NCBI RefSeq assembly: GCF_004368785.1
Contig: NZ_SODM01000007.1
Span: 1-64,000, forward strand
Length of the DNA stretch: 64,000 nt
Origin: Flavobacterium sp. 270
GTDB lineage: Bacteria > Bacteroidota > Bacteroidia > Flavobacteriales > Flavobacteriaceae
Direction of reading: 5' to 3'
The position numbers and the translations under genes were made by a program. Shown here piece after piece: positions 50,834 through 60,113 of the stretch (the stretch's first letter is position 1; every line of letters starts with the position of its first letter). Below the pieces are notes generated by a model. That model had not been told where the DNA came from. It ran no database searches and saw nothing but the letters and a program-made list of their open reading frames with translations.

Positions 50834-53227
50834 TTAAGACCCGCACATTTCACAATCCTCTGGATCTGCTGCTTGTGCTTTTAGCAACATCGCTTTATAA
50901 TCCTCAACACTGATTTCTTCTGTTTCTGCAACTAGACTTGGTGCTGTTTCTTCTTTTTTATCGTTGTTTAAGGTAAATTTAATCGCATCTACCGCAGATT
51001 TTGTTCTTAAGTAATACATTCCTGTTTTTAAACCTGACTGCCAAGCGTAGAAATGCATTGACGTTAGTTTAGAATAGTTTGCATCTTGCATGAACAAGTT
51101 TAGCGATTGAGATTGGTCAATAAAATAACCTCTTTGACGTGACATATCGATAATATCTTTCATCGACATTTCCCAAACTGTTTTGTATAATTCTTTTAAG
51201 TCTTGCGGAATAATATCAATGTTTTGAACAGATCCGTTATGACGCATGATTTCTTGTTTCAACGATTCGTTCCACAATCCTCTTTCTACTAAATCGTGAA
51301 GTAAATGTTTGTTTACTACGATAAATTCTCCAGACAATACACGACGTGTGTAAATGTTTGATGTATAAGGTTCGAAAGCTTCGTTGTTTCCTAAAATCTG
51401 AGAAGTAGATGCAGTTGGCATTGGCGCAACCAATAATGAGTTACGAACTCCGTGTTCTACCACTTCTTTTCTTAATGAAGCCCAGTCCCAACGACCAGAT
51501 AATTCTTCATCTTTCATTCCCCACATGTTATATTGGAATTCTCCTTTAGACATTGGAGAACCTTCAAATGTAGAATATGGCCCTTCTTCTTTTGCCATTT
51601 CCATAGAAGCGGTTACGGCTGCGAAGTATAAAGTTTCGAAAATCTCTTGGTTTAATTTTTTAGCTTCATCACTAGTAAACGGCATACGCAACATGATAAA
51701 AGCATCTGCCAAACCTTGAACTCCTAATCCTACCGGACGGTGGCGTAAGTTTGAGTTTTCTGCTTCTTTTACTGGGTAGTAGTTTCTGTCGATTACTTTG
51801 TTTAAGTTACGAGTTACACGTTTTGTAACGGTGTAAAGCGCTTGGTGATCAAATTTTCCGTTGTCAACAAACATTGGTAAAGAGATCGAAGCCAAGTTAC
51901 AAACTGCAATTTCGTCTTTAGATGTAAACTCCATAATCTCTGTACACAAGTTAGAAGAACGAATTGTTCCTAAATTCTTGTGGTTCGATTTACGGTTTGC
52001 TGCATCTTTGTACAACATATATGGTGTTCCCGTTTCGATTTGTGATTCAAGGATTTTCTCCCATAATTCACGTGCACGGATTGTTTTTCTTCCTTTTCCC
52101 TGAAATTCATAATCCGTATATAATGCTTCGAATTCTTCTCCGTAAACATCGTATAATCCCGGACATTCGTTAGGACACATTAAAGTCCAAGTTGTGTCTT
52201 CCTGAACACGTTTCATGAATAAATCAGAAGTCCACATTGCGAAGAATAAATCTCTTGCACGCATTTCTTCTTTTCCTGTATTTTTCTTCAAATCCAAGAA
52301 ATCAAAGATATCAGCATGCCAGGTTTCGATGTAAATCGCAAAACTTCCTTTACGTTTTCCACCACCTTGATCTACGTAACGAGCTGTATCATTAAAAACT
52401 CTCAACATCGGAACAATTCCGTTTGAAGTTCCGTTTGTACCACGGATATAAGATCCTGTTGCACGTACGTTATGAATAGAAAGTCCAATTCCTCCCGCTG
52501 ATTGCGAGATTTTTGCAGTTTGTTTTAAGGTATCATAAATTCCATCAATACTATCATCCTGCATTGCCAAAAGGAAACAAGAAGACATTTGCGGTTTTGG
52601 AGTTCCAGCATTAAACAACGTTGGTGTTGCATGCGTAAAGAACTTTTTAGACATTAAATCGTAAGTTTCAATTACAGATTTTAAATCGTCTAAGTGAATA
52701 CCAACAGAAACACGCATTAACATGTGCTGCGGACGCTCTACTATTTTTCCGTTTATTTTTAGAAGATATGAACGCTCTAAAGTTTTGAATCCGAAATAAT
52801 CGTAATTAAAATCTCTTGTATAAATGATATGAGAATCCAGAAATTCTGAGTTTTCCTGAATTACATTAAAAACTTCGTCAGAAAGTAACGGCGCATCTTG
52901 TCCATTTCTTGGGTTAACGTAGTTGTACATATCTTTCATCGTTTCAGAGAACGATTTTTTGGTATTAGAGTGTAGGTTTGAAATCGCCACACGAGCTGCC
53001 AATTGCGCATAATCTGGGTGTGCAATTGTCATAGATGCCGCCGTTTCTGCTGCAAGATTATCAAGTTCAGAAGTAGAAACACCGTCATACAATCCTTCGA
53101 TAACTCTCATGGCTACCTTAACAGGATCTACGAGTTCATTCAACCCGTAACACAATTTTTTGATTCTTTCTGTAATCTTATCAAACATTACGGGCTCTTT
53201 GTGGCCATCTCTTTTTACTACATACAT
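50834..53227 (-). CDS. nrdA: Class Ia ribonucleotide reductase, large subunit
   Basis: A 797-residue R1 subunit reducing ribonucleotides to deoxyribonucleotides. An ATP cone is at the N-terminus (VVKRDGHKEPVMFDKITERI), SSCFLL and SSNLCTEIMEF carry active-site cysteines (the second is the substrate-site Cys), GSFAIYIETWHADIFDFLDLKKN is another family block, and the C-terminal CEMC pair (residues about 792-795) re-reduces the active site. nrdB is encoded directly upstream in the same direction, 265 bp away. Length is typical. Confidence 0.96.
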   Translation of the reverse strand: MYVVKRDGHKEPVMFDKITERIKKLCYGLNELVDPVKVAMRVIEGLYDGVSTSELDNLAAETAASMTIAHPDYAQLAARVAISNLHSNTKKSFSETMKDMYNYVNPRNGQDAPLLSDEVFNVIQENSEFLDSHIIYTRDFNYDYFGFKTLERSYLLKINGKIVERPQHMLMRVSVGIHLDDLKSVIETYDLMSKKFFTHATPTLFNAGTPKPQMSSCFLLAMQDDSIDGIYDTLKQTAKISQSAGGIGLSIHNVRATGSYIRGTNGTSNGIVPMLRVFNDTARYVDQGGGKRKGSFAIYIETWHADIFDFLDLKKNTGKEEMRARDLFFAMWTSDLFMKRVQEDTTWTLMCPNECPGLYDVYGEEFEALYTDYEFQGKGRKTIRARELWEKILESQIETGTPYMLYKDAANRKSNHKNLGTIRSSNLCTEIMEFTSKDEIAVCNLASISLPMFVDNGKFDHQALYTVTKRVTRNLNKVIDRNYYPVKEAENSNLRHRPVGLGVQGLADAFIMLRMPFTSDEAKKLNQEIFETLYFAAVTASMEMAKEEGPYSTFEGSPMSKGEFQYNMWGMKDEELSGRWDWASLRKEVVEHGVRNSLLVAPMPTASTSQILGNNEAFEPYTSNIYTRRVLSGEFIVVNKHLLHDLVERGLWNESLKQEIMRHNGSVQNIDIIPQDLKELYKTVWEMSMKDIIDMSRQRGYFIDQSQSLNLFMQDANYSKLTSMHFYAWQSGLKTGMYYLRTKSAVDAIKFTLNNDKKEETAPSLVAETEEISVEDYKAMLLKAQAADPEDCEMCGS

Positions 53228-53492
53228 AAGTTTACTTTTTTAATTGTTATTGAAAAAATGAAAGACACTAGAAAACGAATTCCAGCACTCAAACATTGCG
53301 TATTTTTAAATTATTTTTTGAGAATTACGGCATTCTCAATAGTTACGCGTTTCAAATTCGAAATATGAATTTAAATACGCCTAAAATTGCTATTGAATCT
53401 ACGATTTGGGAAAGCGATTCAACCTAAAAAATTTTTGTTATTCTTTTTTAATGTCTCTTAAAGAGCAGGCATTAAAATTTTATTCTGGTTGT
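53228..53492. other. Gap between nrdA and nrdB
   Basis: 265 bp, A/T-rich, no clear gene. A 6-bp hairpin GAGAAT/ATTCTC lies at about 53320-53337. No promoter box I can defend for nrdA; it may share the nrdB transcript. Confidence 0.5.
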
Positions 53493-54470
53493 CTAAAAAT
53501 CTGCATCAAATGAAATTTTCTGAGCATCACTATCCGTGTTCATAACACCAGATTTTTGATACTCGGCAACACGTTTTTCAAAGAAATTAGTTTTTCCCTG
53601 AAGAGAAATCATGTCCATGAAATCAAACGGATTCGCTGATCCATACACACGTTCGCAGCCTAATTCTACTAATAATCTATCTGCAACAAATTCCAGATAT
53701 TGTGTCATTAGAGTTGCATTCATTCCAATTAAACTTACCGGAAGAGATTCTGTAACAAATTCTCTCTCGATATTTAAAGCATCAACAATGATTTCTTTAA
53801 TTCTTTCTTTCGGAACTTTATTAATTAAGTGGTGATTGTGCAAGTGAACTGCAAAATCACAATGTACGCCTTCGTCACGAGAAATCAACTCATTAGAAAA
53901 AGTTAATCCTGGCATAAGTCCACGTTTTTTTAACCAATAAATAGAACAGAAAGCACCAGAAAAGAAAATTCCTTCTACAGCAGCAAAAGCAATTAGTCTT
54001 TCTGCAAACGAATCAGACTCGATCCATTTTAAAGCCCATTCTGCTTTTTTACCAATTGCAGGAAAAACTTCCAAAGCATTAAATAGTTCTGCTTTTTCTG
54101 CTTCATCTTTCACGTAAGTGTCAATTAGTAAAGAGTAAGTTTCACTGTGAATGTTTTCCATCATGATCTGGAAACCATAAAAAAACTTCGCTTCAGCATA
54201 TTGAACTTCGTTTACAAAGTTTTCAGCAAGATTTTCATTTACAATTCCGTCAGAAGCTGCAAAGAATGCTAATATGTGTTTAATGAAATATCTTTCGTCG
54301 TCACTAAGTTTATTATTCCAATCTGTCAAATCTTGGTGTAAATCGATTTCTTCGGCAGTCCAAAAACTAGCTTCCATCTTTTTGTACCATTCCCAAATAT
54401 CATGATGTTTGATAGGAAAAATAACGAAACGATTTTTATTTTCTTGTAAGATTGGTTCTACTTGTGACAT
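53493..54470 (-). CDS. nrdB: Class Ia ribonucleotide reductase, small subunit
   Basis: A 325-residue R2 subunit holding the diiron-tyrosyl radical. The ligand and radical block is MENIHSETYSLLID: Glu, His and Tyr fall in the positions of E. coli Glu115, His118 and the radical Tyr122. Later, FAAVEGIFFSGAF and ELISRDEGVHCDFAVHL give the C-terminal ligands. The radical Tyr is kept, so this is a usual class Ia enzyme rather than a Tyr-less one. -7-like box at 54555-54562. Confidence 0.95.
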   Translation of the reverse strand: MSQVEPILQENKNRFVIFPIKHHDIWEWYKKMEASFWTAEEIDLHQDLTDWNNKLSDDERYFIKHILAFFAASDGIVNENLAENFVNEVQYAEAKFFYGFQIMMENIHSETYSLLIDTYVKDEAEKAELFNALEVFPAIGKKAEWALKWIESDSFAERLIAFAAVEGIFFSGAFCSIYWLKKRGLMPGLTFSNELISRDEGVHCDFAVHLHNHHLINKVPKERIKEIIVDALNIEREFVTESLPVSLIGMNATLMTQYLEFVADRLLVELGCERVYGSANPFDFMDMISLQGKTNFFEKRVAEYQKSGVMNTDSDAQKISFDADF

Positions 54471-54806
54471 GACAATTTTTGTTTAATTTTTATACTGAAT
54501 TTTTGCTAATTCAATAGACTACAAAGATTGTCAATTAACGCCAAAAATCAAACTCAAACTTATTCACAATCTGACATAGTTTTTAACAACGGGAAAAATT
54601 GAAATGATTTTCATACAATAAATTAATTTACTGTAAATGAACTATTTAAAAACAAAAATCTCTCCTGAAAGCCCGTAAAATATAGACTTTTTAGATTAAG
54701 AAACAAGTAAATTTAATTTGTTTTTAAAAGATTTTTTAGAGGTAAAAATTTATTCTTTTGAGTTAAAATATGTGTGTGAAAAACACGTTTATTAAGCCCC
54801 TAATTT
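54471..54806. other. Intergenic region upstream of nrdB
   Basis: 336 bp, no gene seen. Holds a candidate -7 box for nrdB at 54555-54562, A-rich stretches and a weak hairpin GTGT/ACAC near 54770. No structured RNA recognised. Confidence 0.5.
54555..54562 (-). promoter_or_regulatory. Candidate -7 box for nrdB
   Basis: TAAGTTTG on the minus strand, 85 bp before the nrdB start codon. The nearest TTG-like -33 is too far (24 bases), so the call is weak. Confidence 0.33.
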
Positions 54807-55376
54807 TTAAGAATTTTTGAGTTCCTGAGCCACCTTTTCAAGCTCCATATACCAATCCTCTCCAAAGCGTCTAACTAGGGCTTCTTTGACAAATTTATAA
54901 ACTGGAACTTCTAATTCTTTTCCTAAAGAACAAGCATCATCACAAATATCCCATTTGTCATAATTAACAGCTGCGAACTCCGTGAAGTCTTTCACACGAA
55001 TTGGATATAAATGACAAGAAACTGGTTTTTTCCAATCTACGATTCCTTGATTGTAAGCTTGCTCGATGCCGCAAAGTGCCGTTTTACCGTCAAAAATTAC
55101 GTATGCACAATCTTTATTATCTATTAAAGGTGTTTCGAGATCACCATCGGTTCCTTTTACCCAAGTTCCCTGCGCTTCAATGGCTGCAATTCCTTCTTTT
55201 CGCAAAAAAGGTTTTACTTTTGGATAAATCTCTTCCATAATTTTAGTTTCTGCTTCGCTTAATGGCGCGCCGGCATCTCCGTCAACACAGCAGGCTCCTT
55301 TACAAGCTGATAAGTTGCATACAAATTCTTTTTCAAGAATATCCTCAGAAATAATGGTTTTACCTAATTGAAACAT
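54807..55376 (-). CDS. DUF3109 cysteine-rich protein
   Basis: A 189-residue DUF3109 family protein with many cysteines: CNLSACKGACC near the N-terminus, then CAYVIF, CGIEQAY, CHLYPIRV and CDDACSLG. Cys-rich conserved pattern suggests metal or Fe-S binding, function unknown. I place the start at 55376 (MFQLGKTIIS), not 55409: the candidate -7 box at 55407-55414 sits about 31 bp before it, so the longer frame would begin upstream of the predicted transcript start. Confidence 0.83.
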   Translation of the reverse strand: MFQLGKTIISEDILEKEFVCNLSACKGACCVDGDAGAPLSEAETKIMEEIYPKVKPFLRKEGIAAIEAQGTWVKGTDGDLETPLIDNKDCAYVIFDGKTALCGIEQAYNQGIVDWKKPVSCHLYPIRVKDFTEFAAVNYDKWDICDDACSLGKELEVPVYKFVKEALVRRFGEDWYMELEKVAQELKNS

Positions 55377-55406
55377 GACGCTAAAAATACTTAGTTTAAT
55401 AAAGTG

Positions 55407-55414
55407 CAAAGATA
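55407..55414 (-). promoter_or_regulatory. Candidate -7 box deciding the DUF3109 start
   Basis: TATCTTTG on the minus strand, the same octamer as before queE and the TerB-like gene. No -33 at the expected distance. It supports the start at 55376. Confidence 0.42.
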
Positions 55415-55653
55415 GTCAAAGAAAGCAGATAAAAAATTTACTGATTTACAAAGGTTTCTATTTCACCCAGATTCAAAATGATTGAAGCAGATTTCATTTT
55501 TTTACAATTAAATCTTTGCAAATCTTTATTAAAATTCTTTGCGATACTTTGCGGTAAAAACTATTATTGTTACATATATCACTTTTTTAACCCAGTAAAC
55601 GTGTTTTTATAACAAAAGTGATTTGTAACCAAAAAACACCTAACTTTATTATC

Positions 55654-55661
55654 TACTTTTG
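55654..55661 (+). promoter_or_regulatory. Candidate -7 box for marC
   Basis: TACTTTTG on the plus strand, 34 bp before the marC start codon. TTG lies 28 bases upstream, further than the usual 19-21. Confidence 0.38.
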
Positions 55662-55694
55662 CAGCAGTTTTTAATCCCTTAAAATCAAAGCAGT

Positions 55695-56273
55695 ATGTTA
55701 GAAATCGACTTTAAAGAAATTGTTACTGTTAGTATGGTGCTGTTTGCCGTAATTGATATTGTAGGATCTATTCCTATTATTGTAAACTTACGCGCAAAAG
55801 TTGGTCATATAGATTCTGAAAAAGCTTCTCTTGTTGCCGGAATGATTATGATTGTTTTTCTATTTGTTGGAGAAGGCCTTCTTAACCTTATTGGTATCGA
55901 TGTACATTCTTTTGCAGTTGCGGGTTCGTTTGTACTTTTCTTTCTTGCTTTAGAAATGATTTTAGGAATAAGAATTTATCGTGACGAAGAACCGGGATCT
56001 GCTTCTATTGTTCCTTTGGCTTTTCCGCTGATTGCTGGTGCGGGAACAATGACTACTTTGCTTTCACTTCGATCTCAATTTCATACCATAAACATTATTA
56101 TTGCTATTTTATTGAATATCATCCTGGTTTATATTGTTTTAAAGTCATCTAAAAAAATAGAAACTTTATTAGGAGAAAACGGACTTGGCGTGGTTCGTAA
56201 GACGTTTGGAGTAATACTTTTAGCGATTGCTGTTAAATTATTCGCTGCTAATGTTAAAGGTTTGTTCGTCTAA
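55695..56273 (+). CDS. MarC family integral membrane protein
   Basis: A 192-residue inner-membrane protein with six predicted helices, of the MarC/UPF0056 family: FKEIVTVSMVLFAVIDIVGSIPI at the start, PLAFPLIAGAGTMTTLLSL in the middle and VVRKTFGVILLAIAVKLF near the end. Function unknown; old links to multiple antibiotic resistance have not held up. It is followed by the small membrane protein and FAD protein genes on the same strand. Confidence 0.92.
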   Translation: MLEIDFKEIVTVSMVLFAVIDIVGSIPIIVNLRAKVGHIDSEKASLVAGMIMIVFLFVGEGLLNLIGIDVHSFAVAGSFVLFFLALEMILGIRIYRDEEPGSASIVPLAFPLIAGAGTMTTLLSLRSQFHTINIIIAILLNIILVYIVLKSSKKIETLLGENGLGVVRKTFGVILLAIAVKLFAANVKGLFV

Positions 56274-56378
56274 CATATATTTTTATAAATTTACCCCATA
56301 AAAGTTCTAAAATATAACTTTAAGCGATTTTTTAACATTTCAGTTATACTTTATTTTTTTAGACAAATAAACATCCAT

Positions 56379-56579
56379 ATGAAAATTTTCACTTCAATCT
56401 TAGTGCTTTTAGCCTTAGCTTTAATTGTTTTTAATATTACGCTATTAGACTTCAAAAATCCTTTTCAGGGAGACAGTGTTGTGGCTTTTATTGGAATTGC
56501 TGCTTCATTTTGCGCTGTTTTGATTCTTCTGATTTTTAGAATTTCTAAAAAAATCGAAGAAAAAACCAACGGCAGATAA
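56379..56579 (+). CDS. Small two-helix membrane protein
   Basis: A 66-residue protein with two predicted helices (about residues 4-24 and 34-54), loop FKNPFQGDSV, and a basic tail. No family recognised. It ends 1 bp before the FAD protein start codon (stop TAA at 56577-56579, ATG at 56581), so the two are coupled and may work together. Confidence 0.72.
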   Translation: MKIFTSILVLLALALIVFNITLLDFKNPFQGDSVVAFIGIAASFCAVLILLIFRISKKIEEKTNGR

Positions 56580-56580
56580 T

Positions 56581-57186
56581 ATGTTTGACGTTTTGATTAT
56601 CGGCGGAGGAGTTTCGGGCATGTCTTGTGCACTTGTTTTAGGTTCTGCCAAAAACAAATCTTTTGTTACCGATAAAAAAATTGGGGTTTTTACCCACCAA
56701 AAGAATTCTTCTTTACAAGAAGCAATTTTCTACAATGCTTACGGAATAACGCCTGGCAAATTGGGCTCTGAATTACTTACTGAAAGTACAGAACATCTAG
56801 CCGAAAGTTATTCTCATATTTTACAAATACCAAATGAAAAAGTAGTAAAAGTTGAAGGTTCTTACCCTGAATTCACCGTTACTACAAACAAAAACTCATA
56901 CCAAACAAAAAATATCGTTGTCGGGATTGGTTCTGCTAATACTTTTGATATTGAAGGTTTACTGCAATATGTAGAACCTCATAAAAAAGCGCTTCCAGAA
57001 AAACAGCGCATTCAGCTTAAAAATGAAGATCATAAAGTTGCCGATGGTATTTATGCTATCGGAACTTTGGCAGGATGGAGAAGCCAATTGGCAATTGCTG
57101 CCGGAAGTGGTGCTGCAGTCGCAACAGATATTCTGACTTTATGGAATAACGGTGTACAGACTCATGTACACGATAGTATTCGATAA
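56581..57186 (+). CDS. Short FAD-dependent oxidoreductase-like protein
   Basis: A 201-residue protein with the FAD-binding GGGVSGM at residues 8-14 and a closing YAIGTLAGWRSQLAIAAGSGAAVATDI block, as in thioredoxin reductase relatives. It lacks the NADPH-binding insert and the CxxC redox pair, about 100 residues short of full thioredoxin reductases. Short FAD-only proteins of this size are known in Bacteroidota. It may need a partner. The two small genes before it are in the same direction. Confidence 0.75.
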   Translation: MFDVLIIGGGVSGMSCALVLGSAKNKSFVTDKKIGVFTHQKNSSLQEAIFYNAYGITPGKLGSELLTESTEHLAESYSHILQIPNEKVVKVEGSYPEFTVTTNKNSYQTKNIVVGIGSANTFDIEGLLQYVEPHKKALPEKQRIQLKNEDHKVADGIYAIGTLAGWRSQLAIAAGSGAAVATDILTLWNNGVQTHVHDSIR

Positions 57187-57197
57187 AAAAAATAAAA

Positions 57198-57277
57198 TTA
57201 AACCATATAAGTTATATAAGAACATTTAATAAATGCGCAAAAGCATTATATTAACTTATATAACTTATATGGTTTAA
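57198..57277. repeat. ACCATATAAG inverted repeat, copy 4
   Basis: Perfect 23-bp arms (57198-57220 and 57255-57277) with a nested AATGC/GCATT stem in the loop, between convergent genes that end at 57186 and 57289. The TTA-run and T-run around the arms make it a plausible bidirectional terminator. Confidence 0.86.
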
Positions 57278-57288
57278 TTATTTTATGT

Positions 57289-57600
57289 TTATTTCACAGA
57301 AACAATTTCAGTTACTTTGATATGTTTTTCGTCATCTGTTTTCCAGATTTCCCCTTTTACAGAAACCTCATCTCCAATTTTCAATTGTTTGTAATTTTGC
57401 GGTCCGCCAACATTTACAATACTGATTGTCGCAAAATAAACTTCTTTTGAATCTGTTGTTATTTTTGCTGTATATCCGTCTTTTCCAGATTCTATTGAAT
57501 CTACTTTTCCTGTAATGGCGTTATTTCCTTTCATGGTTGCGCAAGAAATTACAAATGTCATTAAAACGATTAGTGCACCAATTCTTTTTAGATTTTTCAT
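57289..57600 (-). CDS. Small lipoprotein, OB-fold-like
   Basis: A 103-residue protein with a lipoprotein signal (lipobox VISC at residues 17-20) and a short beta-rich mature part (ITGKVDSIESGKDGYTAKI, LKIGDEVSVKGEIWKTDDEKHIKV), resembling an OB-fold. Function unknown. Last gene of the minus-strand group that starts at 60707; its 3' end is the ACCATATAAG repeat. Confidence 0.72.
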   Translation of the reverse strand: MKNLKRIGALIVLMTFVISCATMKGNNAITGKVDSIESGKDGYTAKITTDSKEVYFATISIVNVGGPQNYKQLKIGDEVSVKGEIWKTDDEKHIKVTEIVSVK

Positions 57601-57714
57601 GTTTTGATTTATTATTTAATTGCGAAGTTCGCAAAGCTTTACACAAAGCTCGCTAAGATATAGGCAAGTTTTGTTATATTATATTTTAAAAAATTATTAT
57701 TATTTGTGGTAGAT

Positions 57715-58080
57715 TTATTTTAACGCTGAACAACTTCCTGCGATGACTTTCAGGTTTTCATCAAATTGTTTCCAAACGCGAATGTATCGAAAAACTCCAT
57801 CCAAAGGCTGATTGTCATAAGTACCTTTTAGCAGAATAGTAACCCCTACAACAGCATTGTTTTCGATTATATTAATAATCTGATCTGAAGCTTCGAGAAC
57901 CTCAATTTTCATTTTACCAGAACGATAAGTGTTTAAATCAAATCCTTTGGTTATTGTTTGTCCGTCAGGAAGATTAAAAAGCAAATCATCATGCAGTATT
58001 TTTTCTAAAGCAAAAACATCAGCATTTTTTATTGCAGTCAAAAGTTCAATTTCTGCATTTACAACGAGATTTATTTCCAT
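57715..58080 (-). CDS. DUF4440/SnoaL-like protein
   Basis: A 121-residue NTF2-fold protein with no signal peptide: VNAEIELLTAIKNADVFALEKILHDDLLF at the start and IRVWKQFDENLKVIAGSCSALK at the end. Cytoplasmic, unlike the secreted DUF4440 proteins at 13.9-17.9 kb. Substrate unknown. Follows the S41 protease by 18 bp. Confidence 0.78.
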   Translation of the reverse strand: MEINLVVNAEIELLTAIKNADVFALEKILHDDLLFNLPDGQTITKGFDLNTYRSGKMKIEVLEASDQIINIIENNAVVGVTILLKGTYDNQPLDGVFRYIRVWKQFDENLKVIAGSCSALK

Positions 58081-58098
58081 TTAAAAAAGAGTTTAAAA

Positions 58099-59676
58099 TT
58101 ACTTTTTCGGATTTACTACAGCTTTAATCATCGCATCTTCTTTTAGAATTACATCATAATAATATAATTCTCCGTACAATTGTCTCGCGAACTCTGCAGT
58201 TATGTATCGGTTTACTAATGCTTTGGTGGTATCTAATTTTATATCAAGACCAGTCATTGCAATATAGTTTTTAAACTTTTTAAAGTAAACATCTGAACTT
58301 TTCATTTTACTCAAAAACTCATTAAAATGAAGTCCTGCAAATGTATTTCGGTTTTTGTCTAATTCTTCAAAAACAAAATGTCCAACAATTCCAGTCTGCA
58401 AAAGATAAGCAACATTTTCATTTCCGTGTTCGGCTTCAATCGGCACAAAAACATCTGGAACGATACCGCCGCCACCGTAAACAATTTTACCTTTTGGCGT
58501 TTTAAACTTTAAAGTATCGGCTATTTTTATACTGTCTTTTGCGTACAATTCACCAGATTTAATACGACCTTCTGATTCTTTGTAATATTCTTCGTTTCCT
58601 TTTTTATACGGTTTCTGAATTGATCTTCCGGTTGGCGTGTAATAACGTGCTACTGTTAACCGAACTGCAGATCCGTCATTAAAATCCATTTCGCGTTGTA
58701 CGAGACCTTTTCCAAAAGAACGACGGCCAACAATAGTACCGCGATCATTATCTTGTAATGCTCCAGCTAATATTTCGCTGGCAGAAGCACTGTTTTCATT
58801 AATTAAAACATACACTTTTCCAGTTTCAAAACTACCTGCTTTTGTTGCGTATGTTTTTTCTGTTGAACCATTTTTATTTTTGGTAAAAACAATCAGCTGT
58901 TTGTCTTTTAGGAATTCATCTGCAATCGCAACCGCTTCTTCCATATAACCACCGCCGTTTTCACGAAGGTCAATTATCAGTGACTGAATCCCTTTTTGTT
59001 TCAATCTGGTCAGACCTGTTTTAAATTCATCAAAAGTAGTTTCTGCAAAACGATTGATTTTTATATAACCGGTATTGTTGTCAATTAACAAAGATGCATC
59101 AACACTCTTAATAGGAATGACATCTCTTTTTATTTTAAACTTAAGATTCTTTTGGGCTGATTTTCTAAAAACAGTTAATTCGATTTCGCTTCCTTGTTTT
59201 CCTTTCAATTTAGAAAACAAACTATCTGAAGGTAAACCTCTGCCGAATAATTTTGTTTTTCCTGCAAATAAAATTCTGTCACCTGATTTTAGCCCCGCTT
59301 TTGCTGAAGGTCCATTTTCAATAGGTTTTATAATCGCTACGGAATCTTTATACATATAAAAATTGATTCCGATTCCAACGAAATCTCCTTTCATGCTTTC
59401 GGCAACTTCTGCTTGTTCTGTCGGCGGAATATAAACGGAATGCGGATCTAATTTGGATAAGATATTATCGACGGTAAGATTTACAATGGAGTCAGTATTA
59501 ATACTATCAACATATTCGTTATTGATAAAATCAATTAGTTTATTGAGCTTTGTTTTGGAGTAATTTTTAGCCAAAAGCTGATCATCAACGGGAGCGTTCA
59601 TTAAGCTTCCGAGGATTATGCCAAGAGCAAGGGCTGCTCCTATAACAATAGGCAAATATTTTGAGTTAAATTTCAT
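58099..59676 (-). CDS. S41 family C-terminal processing protease
   Basis: A 525-residue periplasmic protease anchored by an N-terminal helix (residues 8-27). PDZ domain about residues 90-165 (VGIGINFYM, AKAGLKSGDRIL), then the peptidase with INENSASASEILAGALQ holding the nucleophile Ser and GRRSFGKGLVQ holding the general-base Lys. It trims C-termini of exported proteins, as CtpA/Prc do. The stop codon of the deaminase gene abuts its start. Confidence 0.93.
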   Translation of the reverse strand: MKFNSKYLPIVIGAALALGIILGSLMNAPVDDQLLAKNYSKTKLNKLIDFINNEYVDSINTDSIVNLTVDNILSKLDPHSVYIPPTEQAEVAESMKGDFVGIGINFYMYKDSVAIIKPIENGPSAKAGLKSGDRILFAGKTKLFGRGLPSDSLFSKLKGKQGSEIELTVFRKSAQKNLKFKIKRDVIPIKSVDASLLIDNNTGYIKINRFAETTFDEFKTGLTRLKQKGIQSLIIDLRENGGGYMEEAVAIADEFLKDKQLIVFTKNKNGSTEKTYATKAGSFETGKVYVLINENSASASEILAGALQDNDRGTIVGRRSFGKGLVQREMDFNDGSAVRLTVARYYTPTGRSIQKPYKKGNEEYYKESEGRIKSGELYAKDSIKIADTLKFKTPKGKIVYGGGGIVPDVFVPIEAEHGNENVAYLLQTGIVGHFVFEELDKNRNTFAGLHFNEFLSKMKSSDVYFKKFKNYIAMTGLDIKLDTTKALVNRYITAEFARQLYGELYYYDVILKEDAMIKAVVNPKK

Positions 59677-60108
59677 TTACTCTTCTAAATCAGGAATATG
59701 TTCCACTTCAATACCTGCTTTTGTTAAAAACTGAAGCCCGGAATCGTCACGATATCCATTTTGATAAACGACTCTTTTTATTCCAGACTGATGAATTAAT
59801 TTACTGCATTCTTTGCAAGGCGAAAGTGTAATATATAATGTTGCTCCTTCGCAGGATTGTGTTGATCTCGCTACTTTTAATATTGCATTGGCTTCTGCAT
59901 GAAGCACATCCCAGCGTGTTAATCCGTCTTCGTCTTCGCAGCAATTTTCAAAACCCGAAGGCGTACCGTTATAACCATCTGAAATGATCATTCGGTCTTT
60001 TACGATAATCGCTCCAACTTGTTTACGCTTGCAATAAGAGAGCAGACTCCACTCTTTGGCAATTCGCAAATACGCTTTATCGTATTTATTTAATTTTTTT
60101 ATTTCCAT
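59677..60108 (-). CDS. dCMP deaminase (ComEB-like)
   Basis: A 143-residue zinc deaminase. LHAEANAILKVARS carries the catalytic HAE, and LSPCKECSKLIHQ the two zinc cysteines; the intact metal site shows it should be active. It would supply dUMP for thymidylate synthesis. Between the HupE-like gene (5 bp) and the protease gene (adjacent), in one operon. Confidence 0.92.
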   Translation of the reverse strand: MEIKKLNKYDKAYLRIAKEWSLLSYCKRKQVGAIIVKDRMIISDGYNGTPSGFENCCEDEDGLTRWDVLHAEANAILKVARSTQSCEGATLYITLSPCKECSKLIHQSGIKRVVYQNGYRDDSGLQFLTKAGIEVEHIPDLEE

Positions 60109-60113
60109 TTATT

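Larger units (their letters stand above)
55377..55694. other. Divergent gap between DUF3109 and marC
   Basis: 318 bp with no gene of its own. -7-like boxes at 55407-55414 (minus) and 55654-55661 (plus). The rest is A/T-rich with TTTGCGAT/TTTGCGGT text around 55540. Confidence 0.5.

Noticed and set aside
53366..53428. 20-codon plus-strand frame between nrdA and nrdB
   Set aside because: No bias, no structure and no context to suggest it is translated.
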